This document shows, one piece after another, positions 1 through 7,248 of a stretch of DNA of 64,000 nucleotides (position 1 is the first letter of the stretch; each line of letters begins with the position of its first letter). The stretch lies in contig URUD01000004.1 in the NCBI GenBank assembly GCA_900550935.1, positions 1-64,000 of the forward strand. The letters run 5' to 3'. The position numbers were made by a program, and so were the translations under genes. This DNA is from an uncultured Roseburia sp. GTDB taxonomy: Bacteria; Bacillota; Clostridia; Lachnospirales; Lachnospiraceae. A model generated the notes under the pieces. The model saw only the letters and a list, made by a program, of their open reading frames with translations. It was not told the DNA's origin and did not search any database.

Positions 1-386
1 TAGACTACGACTTTTACCTTACAGCCGATCTTTTCAAAATTAGGGCCTAACCGTTTCCAGAAATTCTCGTTTTTTATACTTCTGTGCCAGATCAGTTCAT
101 CGGACAATACGATATTCGGATACTGCTTTGCCTGTTCTTCCAAAATCGCATAGGCATGCTGCCTGACTGCCTTTTCTTCTTCCTTCTTTTTCCCCGGATC
201 AGACTCCGTGGAGCGGTACACTAAAAAATGGGCATTTCTGTCATTATATTTTTTATGGATTCCAAGATCCATATAGGGATAGCAATAACCCTGCATCCCC
301 AGTGCCCTCTCATTTTCACGCAGAAAAGACTGTAATGCAGTCGTTCCTGTCTTCATCATTCCAATGCTGATATATACAGTTGCCAT
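1..386 (-). CDS. Sulfotransferase family protein, N-terminal part (runs off the window)
   Basis: Only the first 128 codons are in the window. The gene starts at ATG 386 behind AAGGAAGG (11-base spacing), 27 bases after the CHR transporter, and continues past base 1. The N-terminus reads MATVYISIGMMKTGTTALQS. The KTGTT loop at residues 12-16 matches the 5'-phosphosulfate-binding loop (PKxGTT type) of PAPS-dependent sulfotransferases. Family enzymes move a sulfuryl group from PAPS to a sugar hydroxyl or another acceptor. The acceptor cannot be told from this fragment. The co-directional APS kinase gene two positions upstream would supply PAPS, which strengthens the call. I infer a role in sulfating a surface glycan. 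The PAPS 3'-phosphate-binding region and the C-terminus lie outside the window, so activity cannot be judged. Confidence 0.8.
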   Translation of the reverse strand, partial: MATVYISIGMMKTGTTALQSFLRENERALGMQGYCYPYMDLGIHKKYNDRNAHFLVYRSTESDPGKKKEEEKAVRQHAYAILEEQAKQYPNIVLSDELIWHRSIKNENFWKRLGPNFEKIGCKVKVVV

Positions 387-413
387 AGTCTTTGTTTCCT
401 TCCTTAAATTCCT

Positions 414-1718
414 TTATATAAACGTTGTCACAACACGGATTCCCTGATTTACCAGAGATAAGATAATATTCAAAAGCAGCCCGGATAAAATGGGTCTGAT
501 CCAGCGGCTTACCATACGAAACGCCCATAATGTCTGTAAGCTATCGTACAGACGGTAGATCAGCATAAAAAAACCACAGGACACTGCAATACTGCTGATG
601 AAACCTGCAACCGCAAATGTAAGTCCCATTGCCACACTTCCTGCTTCATTAAATCCGATCTCGTATCCAACCGCTACCAGAGTCTTACACAGGATGGATC
701 CCGGGAGTATATTTACTATCGGTACGATCTGTCCATAATACTGCTGCTCCGTGATCATTCCACTCTCCACAAACAGCCCGTCTGCGATCGTCAGATACGC
801 ATCGCCGCCTCCGAACGACAAAAGTGCAGACAAAGAACCTTTTCCCAGGAAAACAAGTGCTCCCGGATTAATCGCTACAAGTATCACACCAGTTGCGAGT
901 ATAAGCAGCAGCCAGATCCAAAACTCGGAAAAGATTTTCCGCACTTCGCCCTCGTATCTCCATTTTTTCTCTTTGATATTCTGGCGCACACCCCAGACTG
1001 CAAGCACAAACATTGCAATCTTTACTGCCGGCAGTAATCCCGGAACAGACAGCACCTGCGCTCTTCCGCTTCCCAACAGATACAAACCACCCAGTCCAAG
1101 CATTACCATCACATTTCTGACATTATAATTACTTCTGGAATAAAACATGCAGAAAAATGCCAGTGCCAGTATCTGGATCGTTGATAAACCAAAAACCGGG
1201 ACACGGGATATTCCAAATAGCTTGTAAATATTTTTACCACACACAAGAAGGAATACCACGACGATAATAAAAACGGCTTTTCTCCCTCTGCCCATGCTTT
1301 CTTTATAGCATACTTTTATGGTTGATACCATATAATTTACTAACAGATAGATAATAAACAGGGATATCCCGACCGATGCGATCTCAATGACCGGTAACAG
1401 CTTTTCCTGAAAAACAGACAAAAGTGTCATCATAAGGATCGTGATCAGCGCCCCCGGCAGTGCCATCATAACCGCAGCCGCGATCATTCCCCGGTTTCCA
1501 AACTTTCTCCTGCCGATTGAAGCAACAATTTCCACTGGAAGTGCCCCCGGTGTGATACTTGCCACGATCACATCTTTATCGATGTTTTTCTTTGTATCAA
1601 GTCCATGCTTTGTTACAATTTCCTGTTCAATGACCGGAATAAGAGCACTTCCTCCACCAAACCCGATGCTCCCAATTTTTAAAAGAGAATATAAAAATCG
1701 TCTGTAATCACCTTTCAA
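414..1718 (-). CDS. CHR (chromate/sulfate) family transporter, two-repeat form
   Basis: A 434-residue integral membrane protein with the internal duplication typical of long CHR-family proteins. The FGGG motif occurs at residues 20-23 and again near residue 300, each followed by a proline-rich hydrophobic segment. The start is TTG 1718, overlapping the end of cysC by 11 bases, with GGAG seven bases upstream, so translational coupling is likely. CHR proteins are best known for chromate efflux, and sulfate is the usual structural analogue. Here the gene lies between an APS kinase gene and a sulfotransferase gene, so sulfate movement is a more natural reading than chromate resistance. That substrate is inferred from context only. 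The family assignment is firm, the direction of transport is not. Confidence 0.85.
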   Translation of the reverse strand: MKGDYRRFLYSLLKIGSIGFGGGSALIPVIEQEIVTKHGLDTKKNIDKDVIVASITPGALPVEIVASIGRRKFGNRGMIAAAVMMALPGALITILMMTLLSVFQEKLLPVIEIASVGISLFIIYLLVNYMVSTIKVCYKESMGRGRKAVFIIVVVFLLVCGKNIYKLFGISRVPVFGLSTIQILALAFFCMFYSRSNYNVRNVMVMLGLGGLYLLGSGRAQVLSVPGLLPAVKIAMFVLAVWGVRQNIKEKKWRYEGEVRKIFSEFWIWLLLILATGVILVAINPGALVFLGKGSLSALLSFGGGDAYLTIADGLFVESGMITEQQYYGQIVPIVNILPGSILCKTLVAVGYEIGFNEAGSVAMGLTFAVAGFISSIAVSCGFFMLIYRLYDSLQTLWAFRMVSRWIRPILSGLLLNIILSLVNQGIRVVTTFI

Positions 1719-2313
1719 TGAACTGCTCCAATCCTTTTAAAATGATATCCACACACTCTTCCAGCGAATACTTACTCGTATCAACGGTAATATCCGGATG
1801 CTCCGGTACTTCATAAGGACTTGTGATCCCGGTAAAATTGCTGATCTCTCCATTTCTCGCTTTTTTGTACAGCCCTTTTACATCCCTTTTTTCACATTCC
1901 TCCAGCGGCGTGCTGATATACACTTCAACGAAGCGTTCCCCTATGATATTCTTTGCGTTTCTTCTGTCCTGACGAAACGGTGAAATAAAAGAAGTCAGAA
2001 CGATCAGACCTGCATCATTCATCAGCTTTGATACTTCCGCGATCCGTCTGATATTTTCTACCCGGTCTTCCTCTGAAAAACCAAGGTTTTGATTCAGTCC
2101 CATCCGCACATTGTCTCCATCCAGAAGCATGGTATATTTTCCCATTGCAAAAAGACGTTTTTCTACTTCATTGGCAAGTGTTGACTTACCGGCTCCGGAA
2201 AGTCCTGTCAGCCAGATGGTTACCGCTTTCTGTCCAAGCCTCTCTTCACGGTTTTCCCTTGTCACTTCCATGTTCTGCCATGTCAGATTTGTCTGTTTTT
2301 CAGCTGCTTTCAT
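1708..2313 (-). CDS. cysC: Adenylylsulfate (APS) kinase
   Basis: A cytoplasmic enzyme of 201 residues, the normal CysC length, which phosphorylates adenylylsulfate to PAPS with ATP. Visible motifs are the P-loop GLSGAGKST at 37-45, DGDNVR at 65-70 (APS binding) and ISPFRQDRR with the conserved serine-proline near residue 110. The start ATG 2313 has AGGAG nine bases upstream. No ATP sulfurylase (cysD/cysN or sat) or PAPS reductase gene is present in the window. With the downstream sulfotransferase this points to PAPS made for sulfation rather than for assimilatory reduction. The gene follows the sensor kinase gene in the same direction after a 74-base AT-rich gap. I see no clear terminator or well-spaced promoter in that gap, so it may be read through from the two-component operon. 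Confidence 0.93.
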   Translation of the reverse strand: MKAAEKQTNLTWQNMEVTRENREERLGQKAVTIWLTGLSGAGKSTLANEVEKRLFAMGKYTMLLDGDNVRMGLNQNLGFSEEDRVENIRRIAEVSKLMNDAGLIVLTSFISPFRQDRRNAKNIIGERFVEVYISTPLEECEKRDVKGLYKKARNGEISNFTGITSPYEVPEHPDITVDTSKYSLEECVDIILKGLEQFIER

Positions 2314-2387
2314 TCCAATATTCTCCTAAGTTATTATAAATTTCTATTTTTCATAATATCTGCACAAGATTAAAATAATATTAAAGC

Positions 2388-3752
2388 TTATCTCTTTTCC
2401 GGAAGAATCAGGGTAAAACTGCTTCCTTCTCCCGGCCCACTCTCCACCCGGATAGAACCGCCATGCAGCTGTGCGATCTTCTCTGCCAGTGCAAGCCCCA
2501 GTCCATACCCTTCTGAATTTCTGGCTTTATCTGCCCGGTAAAATGGTGTGAAGATCTTTTTAATTTCCTCTTTTGCAATGCCACATCCATGATCCTGCAC
2601 ACAGACTGCCACATTGGCTTCGATTTTTCTTGTCGTGATCTCTACCACTGCAGGTTTTGTACTGTACTTGATCGCATTGTTCACCAAATTCTGAATCAGC
2701 GATGTGATCAGAATGACATCGACATCTGCCCACACTTCTCCAAGTGCCAGACGGAACTCAACCTTTCCGTCAAATTTGATCTCTTCCTCCTCGCAGATCG
2801 ATCTCACGATCTCATCCAGATCTGCATGTTCCAGATCCGGTTTTACCTGACCCTGTTCCAGTTTATTCAGCCGCAGCAGCTGCGCTACAATACCATTGCA
2901 TTTTTTTACCTGTCTGCCGATCACCTCTAACGACTGCTTCATTTCTTCCGGCTTTTCACACTGCTCTTTTGCATACTCACATTGTACCGACAGCACAGTC
3001 AACGGTGTACGCAGCTCATGTGCCACATTGGAATTGAACCGTTTCTGTGATTCATACATCTGTTCCAGGCGGTCCAACATATGATTATTTGTCTCGGTTA
3101 AGATACGGATCTCCTGAAATCCACCGGTATATTCCATACGTTGTGACAGATCTTCGTCTTTTCCGATTGTTTCTGCCAGTTCGCACATCTGGCGGATTGG
3201 AGCAGATATCCTTTCTGCAATAAAAAATCCTGCCAGCAAAACAACGACCAGAAACACCGGGGTACTGATATATGCCATATTCTTAATAGTACGGTATTCA
3301 CTGTCAATGTCTGATTTCTGCACCACGCACCGCTCAAAAATGGTCTGTCCGGATATCTTGGTCAGCCTTGCATTGACCCGGTCTAATACATAATAGGATC
3401 TGTGATTTTGTTTGACCAGGGAAAGTCCCAGTCTTTGTCTGTTATCCTTCATCTCAAATCCTTTTGGATAGCTGCCCAGACAGATTCCCTCCCGCTCTGT
3501 GATCACAAGAAAATACATTCCCTCATCCTGTGTCTGGTAACGCTCCGTTGGGATCAGCCTTCCATTGATATATTCCACATACTGTCCATTTTTGCGGATC
3601 TCACGTGACATACTTTTTCGTATATCATAATTAATTGCCATACTGGCAAGAATATTAATGAAAATAAGCATCACGACCAGCATGGCAAATGCCAGCGCCA
3701 CAATGCTTGTTGTAATATATTTCCGAATGGATACTGGCTTTACTCCTCGCAT
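2388..3752 (-). CDS. Two-component sensor histidine kinase (OmpR partner type)
   Basis: A 454-residue membrane kinase. It has an N-terminal membrane segment (about 12-34), an extracytoplasmic sensor region of about 120 residues and a second membrane segment near 155-180, followed by a HAMP linker. The HisKA domain carries NVAHELRTPLTVL, with the phospho-accepting histidine near residue 245. The C-terminal ATPase domain shows NAIKYS (N box), DHGCGI (G1), a phenylalanine-rich F box and YGLGLAL (G2). The start ATG 3752 overlaps the response regulator gene by 13 bases, so the two are translationally coupled. The stimulus is unknown. The neighbourhood, a divergent TagF-like gene and a downstream sulfation module, suggests control of envelope functions. 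That is inference. Confidence 0.93.
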   Translation of the reverse strand: MRGVKPVSIRKYITTSIVALAFAMLVVMLIFINILASMAINYDIRKSMSREIRKNGQYVEYINGRLIPTERYQTQDEGMYFLVITEREGICLGSYPKGFEMKDNRQRLGLSLVKQNHRSYYVLDRVNARLTKISGQTIFERCVVQKSDIDSEYRTIKNMAYISTPVFLVVVLLAGFFIAERISAPIRQMCELAETIGKDEDLSQRMEYTGGFQEIRILTETNNHMLDRLEQMYESQKRFNSNVAHELRTPLTVLSVQCEYAKEQCEKPEEMKQSLEVIGRQVKKCNGIVAQLLRLNKLEQGQVKPDLEHADLDEIVRSICEEEEIKFDGKVEFRLALGEVWADVDVILITSLIQNLVNNAIKYSTKPAVVEITTRKIEANVAVCVQDHGCGIAKEEIKKIFTPFYRADKARNSEGYGLGLALAEKIAQLHGGSIRVESGPGEGSSFTLILPEKR

Positions 3753-4414
3753 TTTAACTGATACCCCATGCCTCTTATCGTTATGATCATCTTCTTTTCA
3801 AATTCGTCATCGATCTTTTTTCTCAGATACCGGATATACACGTCTACGACATTTGAATTGCCACTATATTCCAGATCCCAGATATTTGTGGCGATCTGTT
3901 CTCTTGTCACAATGATATTTTTATTACGCATCAGATATTGTAATACGGCAAATTCTTTGGCAGACAATGTAATCTGTTTTCCCCCTCGCACTGCCTCGTG
4001 GGTATTGCAGTCCAAAGTCAGATCCCCGCATCGATAGATATTGTCCGGCACCTCCGGTTTTCTACGTGTCATAACACGGATGCGTGCCAGAAGCTCTGCA
4101 AATACAAACGGCTTTAACATGTAATCATCTGCACCAAGATTTAATCCATTCACCACATCTTCCGTATGGTCTCTGGCGGTCAGAAAAAGAACCGGTGTCT
4201 CCACCCTTGCCGCTCTGATCTTTTTCAGCACTTCGAAACCATCCATTCGGGGCAGCATCACATCTAAGATCGCTCCATCGTATTCTTCTGCAAGCAGATA
4301 TTCTGCCGCAGTCTCCCCATCCAGACAGGATTCGACGTTATAACCTTCTTCTTTTAACCGTTTTACCAGAATATCATTTAAATCCTGTTCATCCTCCACT
4401 ACCAGTAAACGCAT
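3740..4414 (-). CDS. OmpR/PhoB-family response regulator
   Basis: A 224-residue two-domain regulator. The receiver domain (1-115) carries the acidic pair E7-D8, the phosphorylated aspartate D51, T79 and K101, all as expected. The winged-helix DNA-binding domain (about 125-222) carries ITLSAKEFAVLQYLM and ends with the usual IRGMGYQLK. The start is ATG 4414 with AAGGGA seven bases upstream. It is the first gene of the two-component operon and is expressed from the promoter at 4451-4479. Since that promoter and the one for the divergent TagF-like gene share a -35 box, the regulator is well placed to control itself and its neighbour. No binding repeat was proven. Confidence 0.95.
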   Translation of the reverse strand: MRLLVVEDEQDLNDILVKRLKEEGYNVESCLDGETAAEYLLAEEYDGAILDVMLPRMDGFEVLKKIRAARVETPVLFLTARDHTEDVVNGLNLGADDYMLKPFVFAELLARIRVMTRRKPEVPDNIYRCGDLTLDCNTHEAVRGGKQITLSAKEFAVLQYLMRNKNIIVTREQIATNIWDLEYSGNSNVVDVYIRYLRKKIDDEFEKKMIITIRGMGYQLKCEE

Positions 4415-4450
4415 ATTACAATCCCTTTTCTCTCATTTTTCGCTGTCTTT

Positions 4451-4479
4451 ATTATATTATCCATTTGCAGGAATTGCAA
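4451..4479 (-). promoter_or_regulatory. Promoter of the two-component operon
   Basis: Read on the minus strand, TTGCAA (4479-4474) is followed by a 17-base spacer and a perfect TATAAT (4456-4451). This is a housekeeping sigma-type promoter about 35 bases upstream of the response regulator start. The -35 box is palindromic and is shared with the plus-strand promoter. Confidence 0.75.
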
Positions 4480-4502
4480 TATCACTGTTTTTATGCTATA
4501 TT
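4474..4502 (+). promoter_or_regulatory. Promoter of the TagF-like gene
   Basis: On the plus strand TTGCAA (4474-4479) is followed by a 17-base spacer and TATATT (4497-4502). Transcription would begin near 4508, giving a leader of about 45 bases with AAGGAG at 4538-4543 before ATG 4552. The -35 hexamer is the same six base pairs used by the divergent promoter. Confidence 0.6.
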
Positions 4503-4551
4503 TTAACAGTTTAAAAGTTATTTACTTTATCAGTTCAAGGAGATTTATATT

Positions 4552-7191
4552 ATGCTGACAGTCCTTATTGAAAGCAGTCAAAAGCATGATGCGGCACTCA
4601 ATGCCACACTTGACTCTTTAAAACGCTACCCCACCCTTGACATTCATACCATGCTCATCACGAAAGAGAATAAAAAGGAGCTTGTTTCCCTTCTCTCTTC
4701 TGTTTCCGATGATTATGTATGCTTTCTAAAAGAGGGTGACACGTTAACGGTCAACAATCCAAAAAACTTATCCAGTGTCCTTTCTTCCCACCAATACAGT
4801 ATTGTTGGGATGCGCTATCTCTACCGTGAAAAGCCAAAGCCAAAGTATCATCCGACTGGTGCGGTTTCTTTGCATGAGGAACCTGAATTAGTACCGCTCT
4901 GGCTCTACAATTATATTTTCCGCAGAGATATTTTCCAGAATGCAGCGTCAAATTCCAGATTTGCCCTGCTCCACGAAGTATATGCGCACCTGATGACACA
5001 GGATACCATCTATTACCTGAATGATGTGTCTCTTCTTACCTCAACGATCGTGGAAGACAGCAACACCTGTCCGGATGCAATGAAAAAGAACTGGTATCTG
5101 GATTTTGTTTCTTACCTGTTACAGCCCGAGATCATAAGACACAAAGAAATGGATACGTTTCTGCCGGACTACCTGCAGTACGCGCTCTGCACCCTGCTTT
5201 ATTTCCGGTTCCGTTCCAATATGAACAATGGAAATAAACATGTGATCGATGCCGAATATGCTGACTTTGAACATACCGTAAAAGAGTTTCTGTTCTGTAT
5301 CGAAGATGCCAATTTCTCTGATATGATGCAGCCTTCCCCGAAACTGACGCTCTTCAGCCGTACCTTCTATAAGCTAAAACGTTCCGGCAGGCATCCACAC
5401 TATGTCATGCCACTTCACTTTTTTGTGAGTATGATGCAGTTAAAATATGGTGATGATTACAGACTGACCTATGAACTTCCTGCCGAAACCCCTGACAATA
5501 TCCAGGTTCTGGCACAGGGTGTTTTTTTGCAGGATATCAGTAAGTTAAAATGTAATCTTGATCTGGTGGATTACGATGCAAAACAGCAGACACTGATCTT
5601 AGAATACCATATTGACAATTTTGTTGACCTCTCCCAGTTCTCCTTACAGGTTCGTCTGGGCGGGAGGGAACTCCCTGTGGAAGAAACTTACCGTTATGCC
5701 CACACAAAATATTTCGGTGTTTCAGTACAGAAAGCATCTACTTTCCGTACCGTTATCTCCTTAAAAGATGACTTTACCGGAAAAACCATGCCGGTCACAT
5801 TTTCGCTGGCCAATCAGGGAAGAACCATTATCCTTCCATTAAATGCCAAAACATATCTCACCAGAGTTTGTTCCACGATGAACTGTTCCTACTGGCATTT
5901 TGACCGCTACATGCTGACGATGAACCATAACAGGACTGCTCTGGTACTTGGCAATGCCGGTATCCGTCCTTTCTTTCAGGAAATCGGTTTTGTGTTCAGC
6001 AACTTAAACTGTAAGCTTGCTATTCTTGGATTTGGTCTCCGTACCCTCTACTGGCTCACACATCCTTTTATGAAGCATAAAACGATCTGGCTGACCTACG
6101 ACAAACTGTATAAAGGCGGCGACTGTGGCGAGTATCTCTACAAGTACTGCTGCACAAGAGAAAAGGAAACCGGAATCACACCAGCTTATGTCATCAACGG
6201 AAACTGTGCTGACTATAGCAGATTACAAAAAGAAGGCTACACCCCGTTAAAATATAAGAGTGTCAAACATTACATGTATTATCTGAACGCTTCCGTTGTA
6301 TTTACCACACATGGTGGTGTTTATAATTTCAATGGTCTCGGAAAACGTTCTGTACCATATGTCCAGAACCTGTTACACCATGATGTTGCCTGTATCCAGC
6401 ACGGTCTGACCGTTCAGCAGCTGGCGCACAATTCCAATCGTCTGTTCAACAACATGAAACGTTATTATTGTGCATCGAAATACGAAATTGAAAATCTGAG
6501 CCGTCCGATTTATGGATATGAAGACAAGTCCATTTTAAAACTGACCGGTATCCCCCGTTACGACGGACTGGTCAACCATGACAAACATCAGATTTTGATC
6601 ACTCCAACCTGGCGTAACTACATTGCGATGCCTGCTGCTGCCAAAAACGAGGCAAAACCTTACTTTGCCGGCTTTAAGAAAACCGATTACTTTAAAATAT
6701 ATAATGAACTGCTCTCGGATGAGGAACTCATTCAGACCGCAAAGGAATGTGGCTATACACTGATCTACCTGCTTCATCCGGTCATCAGTGCACAGATTGA
6801 TGATTACCCAAAACATGATACCGTAAAGATCATTCCTTCCCTGACGGTAAACTACGAAAAGATACTAACCGAATCGAGCCTGATGGTAACGGACTATTCC
6901 GGCGTACAGTTTGATTTTGCTTATATGCGGAAACCGGTTGTCTATTATCATCCGCCAAAGCTGCCACCACATTACAAAGAAGGCGGTTTCTTCTATGATA
7001 CGATGGGCTTCGGTGAAATCTGTACCGGACATAATGAGATTGTAGACGTCTTATGTGATTATATGAGAAATCAATGCCGGATGAAACCATTCTACCTCGC
7101 AAGAGAAGATGACTTCTTCGCATATAGTGATTTAAACAGCTGTCAGAGAATTTACGATGATATGTTAGAATATCAGAAGAGCAAAGCATAA
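4552..7191 (+). CDS. TagF/TagB-like CDP-glycerol glycerophosphotransferase family protein
   Basis: An 879-residue protein, the only plus-strand gene that can be supported. The first 110 residues look like a reduced GT-A domain, with an acidic KEGDTL stretch in the place of a DxD motif. A less familiar middle region follows. The C-terminal 370 residues are the glycerophosphotransferase domain, with IWLTYDKLYKGGDCGEYLY, FTTHGG, the catalytic-type CIQHGLT, TPTWR, and MVTDYSGVQFDFAYM near the end. Family enzymes add glycerol- or ribitol-phosphate from CDP-alditols to teichoic-acid-like polymers on the cytoplasmic face. AAGGAG lies about nine bases before the ATG. It stands alone between a divergent two-component system and a bidirectional terminator. 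The exact alditol and acceptor are unknown. Confidence 0.85.
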   Translation: MLTVLIESSQKHDAALNATLDSLKRYPTLDIHTMLITKENKKELVSLLSSVSDDYVCFLKEGDTLTVNNPKNLSSVLSSHQYSIVGMRYLYREKPKPKYHPTGAVSLHEEPELVPLWLYNYIFRRDIFQNAASNSRFALLHEVYAHLMTQDTIYYLNDVSLLTSTIVEDSNTCPDAMKKNWYLDFVSYLLQPEIIRHKEMDTFLPDYLQYALCTLLYFRFRSNMNNGNKHVIDAEYADFEHTVKEFLFCIEDANFSDMMQPSPKLTLFSRTFYKLKRSGRHPHYVMPLHFFVSMMQLKYGDDYRLTYELPAETPDNIQVLAQGVFLQDISKLKCNLDLVDYDAKQQTLILEYHIDNFVDLSQFSLQVRLGGRELPVEETYRYAHTKYFGVSVQKASTFRTVISLKDDFTGKTMPVTFSLANQGRTIILPLNAKTYLTRVCSTMNCSYWHFDRYMLTMNHNRTALVLGNAGIRPFFQEIGFVFSNLNCKLAILGFGLRTLYWLTHPFMKHKTIWLTYDKLYKGGDCGEYLYKYCCTREKETGITPAYVINGNCADYSRLQKEGYTPLKYKSVKHYMYYLNASVVFTTHGGVYNFNGLGKRSVPYVQNLLHHDVACIQHGLTVQQLAHNSNRLFNNMKRYYCASKYEIENLSRPIYGYEDKSILKLTGIPRYDGLVNHDKHQILITPTWRNYIAMPAAAKNEAKPYFAGFKKTDYFKIYNELLSDEELIQTAKECGYTLIYLLHPVISAQIDDYPKHDTVKIIPSLTVNYEKILTESSLMVTDYSGVQFDFAYMRKPVVYYHPPKLPPHYKEGGFFYDTMGFGEICTGHNEIVDVLCDYMRNQCRMKPFYLAREDDFFAYSDLNSCQRIYDDMLEYQKSKA

Positions 7192-7208
7192 TAAAACATC
7201 GATCCGGC

Positions 7209-7244
7209 AAAAAATGGATGCACCAGACGGCGCATCCATTTTTT
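7209..7244. terminator. Bidirectional intrinsic terminator between convergent genes
   Basis: ATGGATGC (7214-7221) pairs with GCATCCAT (7232-7239) around a ten-base loop. The stem is flanked by an A-run on the left and a T-run on the right, so it can terminate in both directions. It serves the plus-strand TagF-like gene (stop 7191) and the minus-strand beta-helix gene (stop 7249). Confidence 0.85.
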
Positions 7245-7248
7245 CTTT

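Noticed and set aside
2314..2387. A promoter for cysC in the AT-rich gap after the sensor kinase gene
   Set aside because: A TATAAT is present but no -35 box lies 16 to 18 bases upstream. The nearest candidate is 23 bases away.
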